Below are positions 1-7,175 of a stretch of DNA of 21,349 bases, in pieces; the stretch's first letter is position 1; the number at the start of each line of letters is the position of its first letter. The stretch comes from Bacillota bacterium (GTDB lineage Bacteria > Bacillota > Clostridia > Peptostreptococcales > Anaerovoracaceae). A program made the position numbers and the translations under genes. The stretch spans positions 1 to 21,349 of the forward strand of contig JAFYUX010000054.1 in the NCBI GenBank assembly GCA_017549385.1, read 5' to 3'. The notes below the pieces were generated by a model. That model made no database searches, had not been told where the DNA came from, and was given only the letters and a program-made list of their open reading frames with translations.

Positions 1-140
1 CTAATTTCTTCTGAAATACTTTCAATAGTACCTGCTTTAAACAGATTGATGTTTGATGCTGCTCTGAATATAGGAACGAAAATCAATGTGAATACAACCA
101 GAAAAGTCAGGAAAAATTTAAAAAAAGTCTTTGCCTTCAT
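1..140 (-). CDS. N-terminus of a membrane-anchored protein (truncated by window edge)
   Basis: An open frame starts with ATG at 140 and runs off the left edge without a stop, giving 46 codons. It begins with a short basic stretch (MKAKTFFKFF) followed by a hydrophobic segment to about residue 24, so it is either a signal-anchor or a signal peptide; the residues after it are polar. A purine-rich ribosome binding site (AAAGGG) lies 9 bases upstream. It is on the same strand as metK, but the metK terminator lies between them. Too little is visible to name a family; a LytR-type or other cell-envelope protein is possible but unsupported. Confidence 0.6.
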   Translation of the reverse strand, partial: MKAKTFFKFFLTFLVVFTLIFVPIFRAASNINLFKAGTIESISEEI

Positions 141-293
141 AATACACTACCCTTTGATATTTTAATCTCTATATAGATCTTCAAATCTTGTAGAAAATAG
201 ACTTGCCGGAAGCACCCCTAAATTGCTCCCGATACTTTATCATATACTTTTTTTGAGACGCTGAAAACATTATTTTCTATTTTTGCGAAAAAT

Positions 294-319
294 ATGCCCC
301 GGCGAAATCGCCGGGGCAT
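294..319 (-). terminator. Rho-independent terminator of metK
   Basis: A perfect 11-bp GC-rich inverted repeat (294-304 with 309-319, loop AAAT) begins about 24 bases beyond the metK stop. On the minus strand it is followed by ATTTTTCGC. The position and U-rich tail fit termination of metK. Confidence 0.85.
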
Positions 320-342
320 TTGGTTTTTCAATGTGTTTTTAA

Positions 343-1527
343 TTATCTGAGAGCTTCTACCTTGTCGAGCTTTTCCCATGGAACTTCGATGTCTGTACGA
401 CCGAAGTGACCATATGCAGCAACCTGTCTGTAGATAGGTCTTCTGAGATCGAGATCTCTGATGATAGCAGCAGGTCTGAGGTCGAAGTTTGCAGTAATCT
501 TTTCTACGATTTCTGCTTCTGGAATCTTTGCAGTACCGAAAGTATCTACCATTACAGATACTGGTCTTGCAACACCGATAGCATAAGCAATCTGGATTTC
601 GCACTTATCAGCTAAACCAGCAGCAACTACGTTCTTTGCAACGTATCTTGCAGCGTATGCAGCTGAACGGTCAACCTTTGTAGGGTCCTTACCAGAGAAT
701 GCGCCACCGCCGTGACGAGCATAACCACCGTAAGTATCAACGATGATCTTTCTGCCTGTGAGACCTGAGTCACCGTGTGGACCACCGATAACGAATCTGC
801 CTGTAGGGTTAACAAAGATCTTTGTTTCAGAATCCATGAGTTCTGCAGGAAGGATGTAGTTGATTACGTGTTCGATGATGTCAGCTCTAATCTGTTCTAA
901 TGTAGCTTCTGGAGCATGCTGTGTAGAAACGAGAACTGTGTCAATTCTCATAACCTTGCCAGCTTCGTCATACTCAACAGTAACCTGAGTCTTGCCGTCA
1001 GGTCTGAGGTATGGAAGCATACCGTTCTTTCTAACTTCTGTAAGTCTGCGAGAGAGCTTGTGAGCAAACATGATAGGAGCAGGCATGTATTCTGGAGTTT
1101 CGTTGCACGCATAACCGAATACGAGACCCTGGTCGCCAGCGCCTGTTGCTTCGATGATATCTTCTTCTGACTTTTCCATTTCGCCAGTCTTGTATTCGAG
1201 AGCTTCGTCTACGCCCATAGCGATGTCAGCAGACTGTTCGTCGATAGCTGTGAGTACAGCACAAGTATCAGCATCAAAGCCGAACTTGCCTCTGTTGTAA
1301 CCAATGTCATTGATTACGCCTCTAACGAGCTTTGGAATGTCAACATAGCAGCTTGTAGTGATTTCGCCTACTACAAGTGCCATACCTGTAGTTACTGTAG
1401 TTTCTGCCGCTACTCTACCCATTGGATCCTTTTCGAGGATAGCATCAAGGATAGCATCTGAGATCTGGTCACAGATCTTATCTGGATGTCCTTCAGTAAC
1501 GGACTCAGATGTAAATAATCTTCTCAT
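343..1527 (-). CDS. metK: S-adenosylmethionine synthetase
   Basis: MetK makes S-adenosylmethionine from methionine and ATP in the cytoplasm, with release of phosphate and pyrophosphate. The 394-residue product has the usual family length. All signatures are visible: GHPDK with His14 at the active site, the hexapeptide GAGDQG at 129-134, the glycine-rich phosphate loop GGGAFSGKD at 273-281, and conserved [15 protein letters not shown] at 239-253. The ATG is preceded by GGAGG at good spacing. The gene is a single unit behind a SAM-I riboswitch and a sigma-A-like promoter, so its expression should fall when SAM is plentiful. It is followed by a strong terminator. Identification is certain by sequence signature. 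Confidence 0.98.
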   Translation of the reverse strand: MRRLFTSESVTEGHPDKICDQISDAILDAILEKDPMGRVAAETTVTTGMALVVGEITTSCYVDIPKLVRGVINDIGYNRGKFGFDADTCAVLTAIDEQSADIAMGVDEALEYKTGEMEKSEEDIIEATGAGDQGLVFGYACNETPEYMPAPIMFAHKLSRRLTEVRKNGMLPYLRPDGKTQVTVEYDEAGKVMRIDTVLVSTQHAPEATLEQIRADIIEHVINYILPAELMDSETKIFVNPTGRFVIGGPHGDSGLTGRKIIVDTYGGYARHGGGAFSGKDPTKVDRSAAYAARYVAKNVVAAGLADKCEIQIAYAIGVARPVSVMVDTFGTAKIPEAEIVEKITANFDLRPAAIIRDLDLRRPIYRQVAAYGHFGRTDIEVPWEKLDKVEALR

Positions 1528-1615
1528 TTTGTGTCCTCCGTATATGTACGAGTGTGCCCTTATATTTTCATCTTTTCGAATAATTACTTATTATATACGA
1601 ATCGATATTTGCATT

Positions 1616-1642
1616 AAAAAAACCTCTTCGTCGCAGAAGAGG
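1616..1642 (-). terminator. Terminator of the SAM-I expression platform
   Basis: A 7-bp stem (1623-1629 with 1636-1642, CCTCTTC/GAAGAGG, six-base loop) is followed on the minus strand by seven U residues (1616-1622). It lies between the aptamer and metK, so it is the conditional terminator. Confidence 0.93.
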
Positions 1643-1772
1643 CGCTATTCATTAATTAGCTTGAACCTCATCTTCCAGAAAAATCTGCAGGATTTAGCAC
1701 CTTACGTGTGTGCTGGCACACGCCGGTTGCCGGGCTTCATCGGGCCTGTTCCCTCAGCCTCTCTTGATAAGG
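1616..1772 (-). promoter_or_regulatory. SAM-I (S-box) riboswitch with expression platform
   Basis: Read on the minus strand, the leader carries the conserved S-box core: CTTATCAAGAG, GAGGGA, the GGCCCGATGAAGCCCGGCAACC segment and GGTGCTAAATCC, ending in GAAGATGAGG. P1 can form between CCTTATC (1766-1772) and GATGAGG (1666-1672); P3 is CGTGTG/CACACG-like and P4 is CAGA-TTTT-TCTG. A terminator hairpin follows at once. The GATGAGG strand of P1 is also complementary, with wobbles, to the 5' arm of that terminator, which fits the usual switch: SAM stabilises P1 and frees the terminator. It controls metK, 88 bases downstream. Confidence 0.96.
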
Positions 1773-1789
1773 ACAGATATTCCACAGCA

Positions 1790-1817
1790 ATTTTACACTA
1801 ATCTGCACTTTTGTCAA
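1790..1817 (-). promoter_or_regulatory. Sigma-A-type promoter for the metK leader
   Basis: On the minus strand a perfect -35 TTGACA (1812-1817) is separated by 16 bp from TAAAAT (1790-1795). Transcription would begin near 1783, just ahead of the S-box aptamer. Confidence 0.8.
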
Positions 1818-1868
1818 TATGGAATAACCTCTATTTATCAATGTTTCCAATTTGTTTTTACCTGTTTT

Positions 1869-1897
1869 TTGACATAAAAAACACCCTGTGATATAGT
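1869..1897 (+). promoter_or_regulatory. Sigma-A-type promoter for the SLH protein gene
   Basis: TTGACA (1869-1874), 17-bp spacer, TATAGT (1892-1897). It is divergent from the metK promoter, and the two -35 boxes are about 50 bp apart. The expected start is near 1904, giving a leader of about 45 bases to the ATG at 1950. Confidence 0.82.
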
Positions 1898-1949
1898 TTA
1901 GTGCGATTAACGAAGTATTTTCACCCGAAGAGAAGGGGGTACAATCATA

Positions 1950-3179
1950 ATGAAAAAAATATTATCGCTGTTGCTGGTGATGACTCTCGTCATCACGATG
2001 TCAGCAAGTGCAATATTTGCAGGTACCACAAGCACCTTGATTACTGATGTAGCCGGCACTCCATACAGCACAGCTGTAAATTCACTTGTTGCCGCAGGCA
2101 TCGTAAACGGATATGAGGACAATACATACCGTCCAGAAAATCCTGTAACAAGAGCCGAAGCCTGCAAACTTCTTTACGAGACTTACATTACAGATAAGTC
2201 ATCTATTCCTGCGTATGACGCAAAAGCCACCTTTAATGATATTCCTGGTTACGGCTGGGCATCTCAGTATATAGGCTGGTGTGGAGATACAGGTATTGTA
2301 GAAGGTTACGGTAACGGCCAGTTCCGTCCTGGAGCATACGTTACAGTAGCAGAATTCCTCACAATGCTCATCCGCGCAGGTGGTCATGAAGCACCAGATA
2401 TGACATGGCCAGCTGACTACATTGCTATGGCCAACGATATGGATCTCGCTTCTAACCTGGTAGGCATCACTCTTCCTGCTGATAACAACACAGCTTCTTC
2501 CAGAGGTAACTGCGCTATCATGCTTTTAGAAACAGGTCTTATTCCGGTAGTTCGTCCTGCAGCACCAGAAACAGATCCGGTTTTCAAAGGTTTTAGCGGC
2601 AAAGCCTTCGGCTTTGTTTTAGAAAACGGAAAGGTCCTCAACAAAAGTGACCAGGTTGTAGATATGATTACTTTCCAGGTTGGCACCGAAGAATATCTGG
2701 CATTAGCCAAGAAAGACGTCGATCTTGAAAGTCTCAATTTAAGTCCCGCAAGCGGCCTCGTATGCCTTCAGTTCTCAAATGGTGAAATTACAGGCGCAAC
2801 ACCTGTACATGACAAGGATGATGTAAAAGCATCTGACGGCACAAGCATAATGATGCTTACAGCTCAGGATCAGCCTGATCTGCTAGAATTCTACAAAGTC
2901 ACTGATTCAAACGACAGCTATATTTTTTACAACAATGGCACAGACGTTGATTATGTAGGTCTTAGCTCACATTTCATAGTGTACAACTGCTACATGGATG
3001 GCAATGAGTTAGTTTACAGCGCTACTCCTTACTATAATCAGATTGATGAAAAATGCTATTTCGCTGCATTTACAGTTGCCAACGAAGGCAGTCATCTGGT
3101 AGATATCATCGTTTACATGGAACCTTCAGAAGCAGCGGCTATTTTCCAGAACAATCCGCATTTTGTGCGCATCGGCTAA
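1950..3179 (+). CDS. Secreted SLH-domain protein with unknown C-terminal domain
   Basis: The 409-residue product has a Sec signal peptide, probably cleaved after Ala24 (SAIFA|GTTS). Three SLH repeats span about 30-200. Repeat 1 keeps the TRAE motif used for binding secondary cell-wall polymer (VTRAEACK), repeat 2 has VTVAEFLT and repeat 3 SSRGNCAI. SLH domains usually hold proteins on the peptidoglycan-linked polymer of S-layer-bearing cells. The remaining ~205 residues form a beta-rich, acidic domain that I do not recognise; it contains no obvious catalytic motif. The start is set by AAGGGGG 10 bases upstream. The gene has its own promoter and ends in a strong stem-loop. Its SLH module is built like that of the SLH-TolC protein at 5251-7089, so the two are likely paralogous in that part. 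Confidence 0.93.
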   Translation: MKKILSLLLVMTLVITMSASAIFAGTTSTLITDVAGTPYSTAVNSLVAAGIVNGYEDNTYRPENPVTRAEACKLLYETYITDKSSIPAYDAKATFNDIPGYGWASQYIGWCGDTGIVEGYGNGQFRPGAYVTVAEFLTMLIRAGGHEAPDMTWPADYIAMANDMDLASNLVGITLPADNNTASSRGNCAIMLLETGLIPVVRPAAPETDPVFKGFSGKAFGFVLENGKVLNKSDQVVDMITFQVGTEEYLALAKKDVDLESLNLSPASGLVCLQFSNGEITGATPVHDKDDVKASDGTSIMMLTAQDQPDLLEFYKVTDSNDSYIFYNNGTDVDYVGLSSHFIVYNCYMDGNELVYSATPYYNQIDEKCYFAAFTVANEGSHLVDIIVYMEPSEAAAIFQNNPHFVRIG

Positions 3180-3205
3180 CGATTTAAAACTATATTAAAA
3201 ACAAC

Positions 3206-3242
3206 AAAGGGGCTGTTGCATGAAAGTGCAACAGCCCCTTTT
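3206..3242. terminator. Bidirectional terminator between convergent genes
   Basis: A perfect 15-bp stem (3206-3220 with 3227-3241, loop TGAAAG) lies between the plus-strand SLH gene and the minus-strand membrane protein gene. It has a U-rich tail (TTTTCATTTC) on plus and T-rich sequence on minus, so it probably serves both. Confidence 0.9.
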
Positions 3243-3266
3243 CATTTCTATATACCATTTTAAAAA

Positions 3267-4055
3267 CTATGCTTTTTTCTTTCTGCCCGGCATATATTTT
3301 GTTCTGTACTTTCTCAGGAAGTTCTGGAGAGACTTCTTATGACGGCAGAGTTTTTCTTCGCAGTTTGCGCAAGAAAGACACATGTTTGATTCTTCGTGGA
3401 AACGATGCGGATACATCTTGTAGAGCACTTCCCAATTGATAAAGAGGATAAGTGATACGATGAACAGAGATGTATTGTATAAACTTGGCATGAAGATCAT
3501 CGGTGTGAACATCATGATAAAGTCCCAATTGTAAATACGACATGTGCCACAGCACTTATTTTTCATCATCCATTCCTGGAACGGACAGAAGAAAAGGATA
3601 CAAATCATGTCACAGATCGAGTAAGCCATACTGATGAGGAACATTACTCTTTCGCCTATAATATCTGCATAGAACAGTCCTGCAATAGCGCCATTAAGAA
3701 TAATCCAGCTGGCAGCTACGATAAGCACCGGATGCTTTGGACCAACTGCCGGGAATGACGGCTTGTAATCTGCTGTAGGTCTCTGGTAGTTTACCTTAAA
3801 CTGTTTCTGGCAGCCCATACTTTCAAAGCTGGATGGCATAAAACGGAGACCCATTTCTAACATGAAGATAACCCATATAATCCACTTTACAATCTTAAAG
3901 AAAGTTGTTGTTTCCAGCTGTACATTTGCAAAACCTAATGCATCAAACAGGAATATAAATGCAAAGAACAGAAAGATTGAACTTCTGCCTATCAGTTTGA
4001 GGTAATGCATACCAGAAATACGGGACATTTTTTTAAGCTTTTCTTTTAAACTCAT
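3267..4055 (-). CDS. Conserved cysteine-rich polytopic membrane protein, function unknown
   Basis: The 262-residue product has about five or six hydrophobic segments (roughly 25-44, 52-72, 109-130, 134-156, 178-190, 195-213). It carries three groups of cysteines: Cys148, 152 and 157 at the end of one segment; Cys168, 169 and 172 (KNKCCGTCR) in a loop; and Cys226, 229, 232 and 237 (CLSCANCEEKLC) in a basic C-terminal tail. The last group has CX2CX2CX4C spacing, which could bind zinc or an Fe-S cluster or take part in thiol chemistry. I recall similar proteins (RIYNWD and CANC..KLCRHK motifs) as hypothetical membrane proteins in clostridia, but no function. AAGGAT precedes the ATG. It lies 76 bp downstream of hslO with no terminator between, so co-transcription with this redox chaperone gene is likely. 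Confidence 0.9.
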   Translation of the reverse strand: MSLKEKLKKMSRISGMHYLKLIGRSSIFLFFAFIFLFDALGFANVQLETTTFFKIVKWIIWVIFMLEMGLRFMPSSFESMGCQKQFKVNYQRPTADYKPSFPAVGPKHPVLIVAASWIILNGAIAGLFYADIIGERVMFLISMAYSICDMICILFFCPFQEWMMKNKCCGTCRIYNWDFIMMFTPMIFMPSLYNTSLFIVSLILFINWEVLYKMYPHRFHEESNMCLSCANCEEKLCRHKKSLQNFLRKYRTKYMPGRKKKA

Positions 4056-4131
4056 AACTGTTTATCCTTGTGTGTCTACCCGACGAGACAGCCGCGGACT
4101 TGCTGTTTCATCCAGTCTGCTGTAGTTAAAA

Positions 4132-5073
4132 CTATACGTTAAATCTGTCTCTGAGACATTCGAGTCTGAGTCTTTCGAGATGTTCTCTGTCGAAGTGATA
4201 TGCTGTTCTGCAGAACTGACAAGTTACTTCTGCCTGACCATCTTCCTCGATAATAGCGCCGATTTCCTTTGCGCCAAGGCTCATTACAACCTGTTCGAGA
4301 CGTTCTTCTGAACAGTCACAGTTCCAGCCCATATCGAGAGTATCGAGAGGAATAATCTTGTGTTCATCAGGCATGCCGAGAAAAGCAGTCTGCATGTATT
4401 CCTGCATGATGCTCTCTGGTGTTCTGCCTACTGCATTTGCTGTCACAGACTCAACGAGATCTGAGAGTCTAGGCATTTCTGGGAGCCACTTTTCTAAAGC
4501 TTCGATTGCACTGTCTGTAGCATCAGGAAGCATCTGAATAATCATACCGCCTGCAGCCTTTACGTTTGCTTCTTCGTCAAGCTTTACGCCAAGAGATACA
4601 GACGTGTTCTGCTGTTCTGAAATAAAGAAGTAAGCAGTAAGGTCATCTGCGATTTCGCCGTTTACAAAGTCAATACGACCAACATAAGGTTCTTTTACGC
4701 CAACGTCTCTGATACATGTAAGAGTACCGATACCGAGAGCTCCGCCCACATCAGGAGAACCATCTGCTCTTGCTGGAAGATCTACATAAGGATTTACAAC
4801 ATAACCCTTAACCGAACCGTCAGAACCTGCTGTGCAGAGAACCTGCTGTGCAGGACCGTCGCCCTTGAACTGAAATGTTACCTTAAAACCTGGTTCTCTG
4901 AGCATGATACCCATGAGACCTGTACCAATAAGGGCTCTGCCGAGAAGATGTGTAGCAAGAGGAGTAGTGTCATGAAGCTCGTGAGCCTTCTGAACCATAC
5001 CATTTGAAATACACATATATACACGAAAAGAACCGCTGCTGTCGATACCTGAAATTACTTTATCGATTTTCAT
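4132..5073 (-). CDS. hslO: Redox-regulated holdase chaperone Hsp33
   Basis: Hsp33 is a cytoplasmic chaperone that is held inactive by zinc bound to four reduced cysteines and is activated when oxidation releases the zinc. The 313-residue product is slightly longer than the usual ~290. Its C-terminal zinc site is complete: NCDC, 30 residues, then CQFC (CXC-X30-CXXC). The N-terminal domain shows family motifs such as the early RVY segment, ATHLLGRAL and the GDGP...V.GYV region. AAGGTGG sets the ATG start. Its promoter overlaps the divergent SLH-TolC promoter, and a cysteine-rich membrane protein gene follows on the same strand. Confidence 0.97.
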   Translation of the reverse strand: MKIDKVISGIDSSGSFRVYMCISNGMVQKAHELHDTTPLATHLLGRALIGTGLMGIMLREPGFKVTFQFKGDGPAQQVLCTAGSDGSVKGYVVNPYVDLPARADGSPDVGGALGIGTLTCIRDVGVKEPYVGRIDFVNGEIADDLTAYFFISEQQNTSVSLGVKLDEEANVKAAGGMIIQMLPDATDSAIEALEKWLPEMPRLSDLVESVTANAVGRTPESIMQEYMQTAFLGMPDEHKIIPLDTLDMGWNCDCSEERLEQVVMSLGAKEIGAIIEEDGQAEVTCQFCRTAYHFDREHLERLRLECLRDRFNV

Positions 5074-5147
5074 ATTTTATCCACCTTTTTTATATTAAAT
5101 ATTCATTTTCTAAAAGCTGTGAACAGCTGATTTTTCAACATCATCAC

Positions 5148-5176
5148 ATTATATTATATAAGGTTGTCAAGTTCAA
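5148..5176 (-). promoter_or_regulatory. Sigma-A-type promoter for hslO
   Basis: On the minus strand TTGAAC (5171-5176), 17-bp spacer, TATAAT (5148-5153). A second TATAAT (5153-5158) overlaps but is badly spaced for this -35. The whole element sits within the -35/spacer region of the divergent plus-strand promoter. A small dyad, AGCTGT-GA-ACAGCT (5115-5128), lies in the predicted 5' leader. Confidence 0.75.
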
Positions 5177-5193
5177 TCGCAAGGTGTTATAAT
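5164..5193 (+). promoter_or_regulatory. Sigma-A-type promoter for the SLH-TolC gene
   Basis: TTGTCA (5164-5169), 18-bp spacer, perfect TATAAT (5188-5193). The expected start is near 5200. It overlaps the hslO promoter back to back. Confidence 0.78.
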
Positions 5194-5209
5194 GGCGAAA
5201 AAGACGTAA

Positions 5210-5225
5210 CTGACCCGTGGGTCAG
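5210..5225 (+). promoter_or_regulatory. Dyad in the SLH-TolC leader (possible operator or 5' hairpin)
   Basis: CTGACCC-GT-GGGTCAG is a perfect 7-bp inverted repeat about 10-25 bases past the predicted start and just ahead of the ribosome binding site AAAGAGG (5234-5240). It may be a repressor site or a stem-loop near the RNA 5' end. It is too far upstream of a U-tract to be a clear terminator. Confidence 0.5.
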
Positions 5226-5250
5226 AAAATTTTGAAAGAGGATTCCATAT

Positions 5251-7089
5251 ATGCGCAACAGAGTAAAACGATATATAAGTATACTCGTGGTTCTGCTCCT
5301 TGTGACTGGCTGTTTTGCACCTGCAGGGGTATTCGGCGCCACTGCTGTAAAAGAGTACACAGACGTAAAAGGCACTATCTACGAATCTGCCATAAAAACC
5401 CTTACAACAGAAGATATTATAACCGGTTATCCCGACGGAACATTCGTTCCAGAAGGTGATATCACCCGTGCAGAAGTCAGCAAAATCTTCGGTACTATTA
5501 TATATGACAACTACGAAGGCTCCGAAAAGACTCTCGTAAGCGAATCTGACATGAAAAACTACGCTTCCGACAGCTTCGCTGACCTGTCCGGATACAGCTG
5601 GGCTTCTCAGTTTATAGGTATTTGCGCAAAGCTTGGTATCGTAGAAGGCTACGGCAATTCCACATTTAAGCCAGGAAACAACATTACATATAACGAACTT
5701 ACTGCCATGGTGGTGAGAGCTGCAAACTATGACATGAGCAAAGTTACCGGCACATGGCCTGACAACTACATCTACGCAGGCCAGCAGCTCAAGATTTATG
5801 ACGGTCTTAAGGATTTCAAACCTTACGAAGACGGCAATAAAACTGCAACTCGCGGCAACACAGCTATCATCGTAAACAACGCTCTCAAGACTATAAAAAC
5901 AGCCTGCAAGACAGGATATGCCACAGGCAACAAAGTAACAGAATCTAAAAATACAAAGAGACTGAGCCTTGACGAAGCACTCAGCCGCATGAAATCATCT
6001 GGCATGTTAGCCCAGCTGGCATCAGCAAATTATGATAACGACAGAGCTATCGCTCAGGGATATGGGGAAAATATTACAAATTTAAATAGTAGTATTTCGA
6101 CATTAAATGAGTTTTATACTTTATCTGGAAAACAGCAAGCTAACATCATAACAGAAGAAGAACGTGCAAGATTAGCTGAAATCAGCACAACTGCACAGGG
6201 TATTCTTATGCAGGGTATGACAGTCAGCAGCATGGAAAAGAGCAAGGAAATCGTTCAATTCCAGAGATCTTTTATCAATAACAATATTGATGCAAACCAT
6301 CAGGCTGACATCAACAGCATCGAAGCTACAACATACCAGCTCTACTACGGCATCCTTCAGGCAGAAGATAACGTGGCAGCAAGCAAAGCAGCCCTCAAAG
6401 TTCAAGAACAGAAAACTGCAAATACAAAGAAAAAATATGATGTTGGCATGGCATCAAAGATAGAAGTTCAGCAGGCTGAGATGAATCTCCTCAATGCTCA
6501 GAGCACTCTTATCCAGGCAGAAAACACACTGGAAAGCGCAGAACTCAACTTCAAGATGCTCCTAAATATCGATTACAAAACGGATCTCATTCTTACAACT
6601 CCTATCAAAAAGACTAAGGTTGAAATTCCTACTCAGGCAAATGCCATCTCAACAATGCTCAGCAAGAACATGACTCTGAAGTATTATGATTATCTTTATG
6701 ATCTCACTGGCAAAACAGTTGATATGTATTCTGCTGGGTCAGCAGATCGCGCAAAAGCTGTTGCCGCACATAGCCAGACTCTGGTTGCATCAAACCAGAC
6801 TTACTCTAGCCTGAGAGCAAACATGATTTCCGCATATTCCGAACTTCCACTTCTGGAAAAGAATATCGAGTCTATGGAATCAACAGTAGCCCTTGCTGAA
6901 AAAGGATACGAAGTTGCCATGATTCAGTTTACAAGAGGCATGATTACTCAGGCGGATCTGGACAACGCAGAACTGAGCCTTATGCAGGCAAACCTAGGGC
7001 TTACAAATGCTATAGCAACTTACAATCTTGCTATCTACGACATCAACTACAATGCTGGCGTAGGCACAAGCAGAGTAACATTCAGCTAA
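5251..7089 (+). CDS. SLH-anchored TolC/outer-membrane-efflux-type protein
   Basis: The 612-residue product begins with a signal peptide that also contains a lipobox-like VTGC (Cys21); signal peptidase I cleavage near VFG|A (29/30) is the alternative. Three SLH repeats cover about 34-215: ITRAEVSK in the first, ITYNELTA in the second, ATRGNTAI in the third. From about 236 to the end lies an alpha-helical TolC/OEP-type domain with the two classic half repeats. It opens with RLSLDEAL; one half has YYGILQAEDNVAASKAAL and KKYDVGMASKIEVQQAEMN, the other KGYEVAMIQFTRGMITQADL then ATYNLAIYDI. Such domains form trimeric periplasmic tunnels in Gram-negative cells. Here the SLH module would tie it to the cell wall, so it may act as a wall-spanning helical conduit or simply as a structural coiled-coil surface protein. 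The beta-barrel strands are not obvious. No inner-membrane transporter or adaptor gene is nearby. Confidence 0.9.
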   Translation: MRNRVKRYISILVVLLLVTGCFAPAGVFGATAVKEYTDVKGTIYESAIKTLTTEDIITGYPDGTFVPEGDITRAEVSKIFGTIIYDNYEGSEKTLVSESDMKNYASDSFADLSGYSWASQFIGICAKLGIVEGYGNSTFKPGNNITYNELTAMVVRAANYDMSKVTGTWPDNYIYAGQQLKIYDGLKDFKPYEDGNKTATRGNTAIIVNNALKTIKTACKTGYATGNKVTESKNTKRLSLDEALSRMKSSGMLAQLASANYDNDRAIAQGYGENITNLNSSISTLNEFYTLSGKQQANIITEEERARLAEISTTAQGILMQGMTVSSMEKSKEIVQFQRSFINNNIDANHQADINSIEATTYQLYYGILQAEDNVAASKAALKVQEQKTANTKKKYDVGMASKIEVQQAEMNLLNAQSTLIQAENTLESAELNFKMLLNIDYKTDLILTTPIKKTKVEIPTQANAISTMLSKNMTLKYYDYLYDLTGKTVDMYSAGSADRAKAVAAHSQTLVASNQTYSSLRANMISAYSELPLLEKNIESMESTVALAEKGYEVAMIQFTRGMITQADLDNAELSLMQANLGLTNAIATYNLAIYDINYNAGVGTSRVTFS

Positions 7090-7111
7090 AACAAAACCCG
7101 ACAAAAAAGAA

Positions 7112-7145
7112 AAAAGCCTGATGCAAAAGCATCGGGCTTTTATTA
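7112..7145. terminator. Bidirectional terminator after the SLH-TolC gene
   Basis: A 13-bp stem with one G-U (7112-7124 with 7129-7141, loop AAAA) is followed by TATTAT on plus and by TTTTTTCTTTTTT on minus. It closes the SLH-TolC gene and the convergent small gene at 7176-7451. Confidence 0.9.
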
Positions 7146-7175
7146 TGTCTTATTTTCTATCTGTGAAGGAATGGA

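Noticed and set aside
168..177. TCTATATAGA palindrome upstream of the truncated left-edge gene
   Set aside because: A 10-bp AT palindrome near a possible -10 is not enough to call an operator; no convincing -35 was found.
218..604. 128-codon open frame on the minus strand overlapping the 3' end of metK
   Set aside because: It lies in another frame over metK and its terminator, is rich in Cys/Arg with no family resemblance, and has no ribosome site.
1358..1801. 147-codon open frame on plus, antisense to the metK start and riboswitch
   Set aside because: It is a shadow frame across the structured S-box RNA; no promoter or ribosome site belongs to it.
5251..7089. Claim that the organism must have an outer membrane because it has a TolC-like domain
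   Set aside because: No LPS, Omp85 or OmpM gene is in view, and SLH-linked TolC-like domains could work in a single-membrane envelope. The question is left open.
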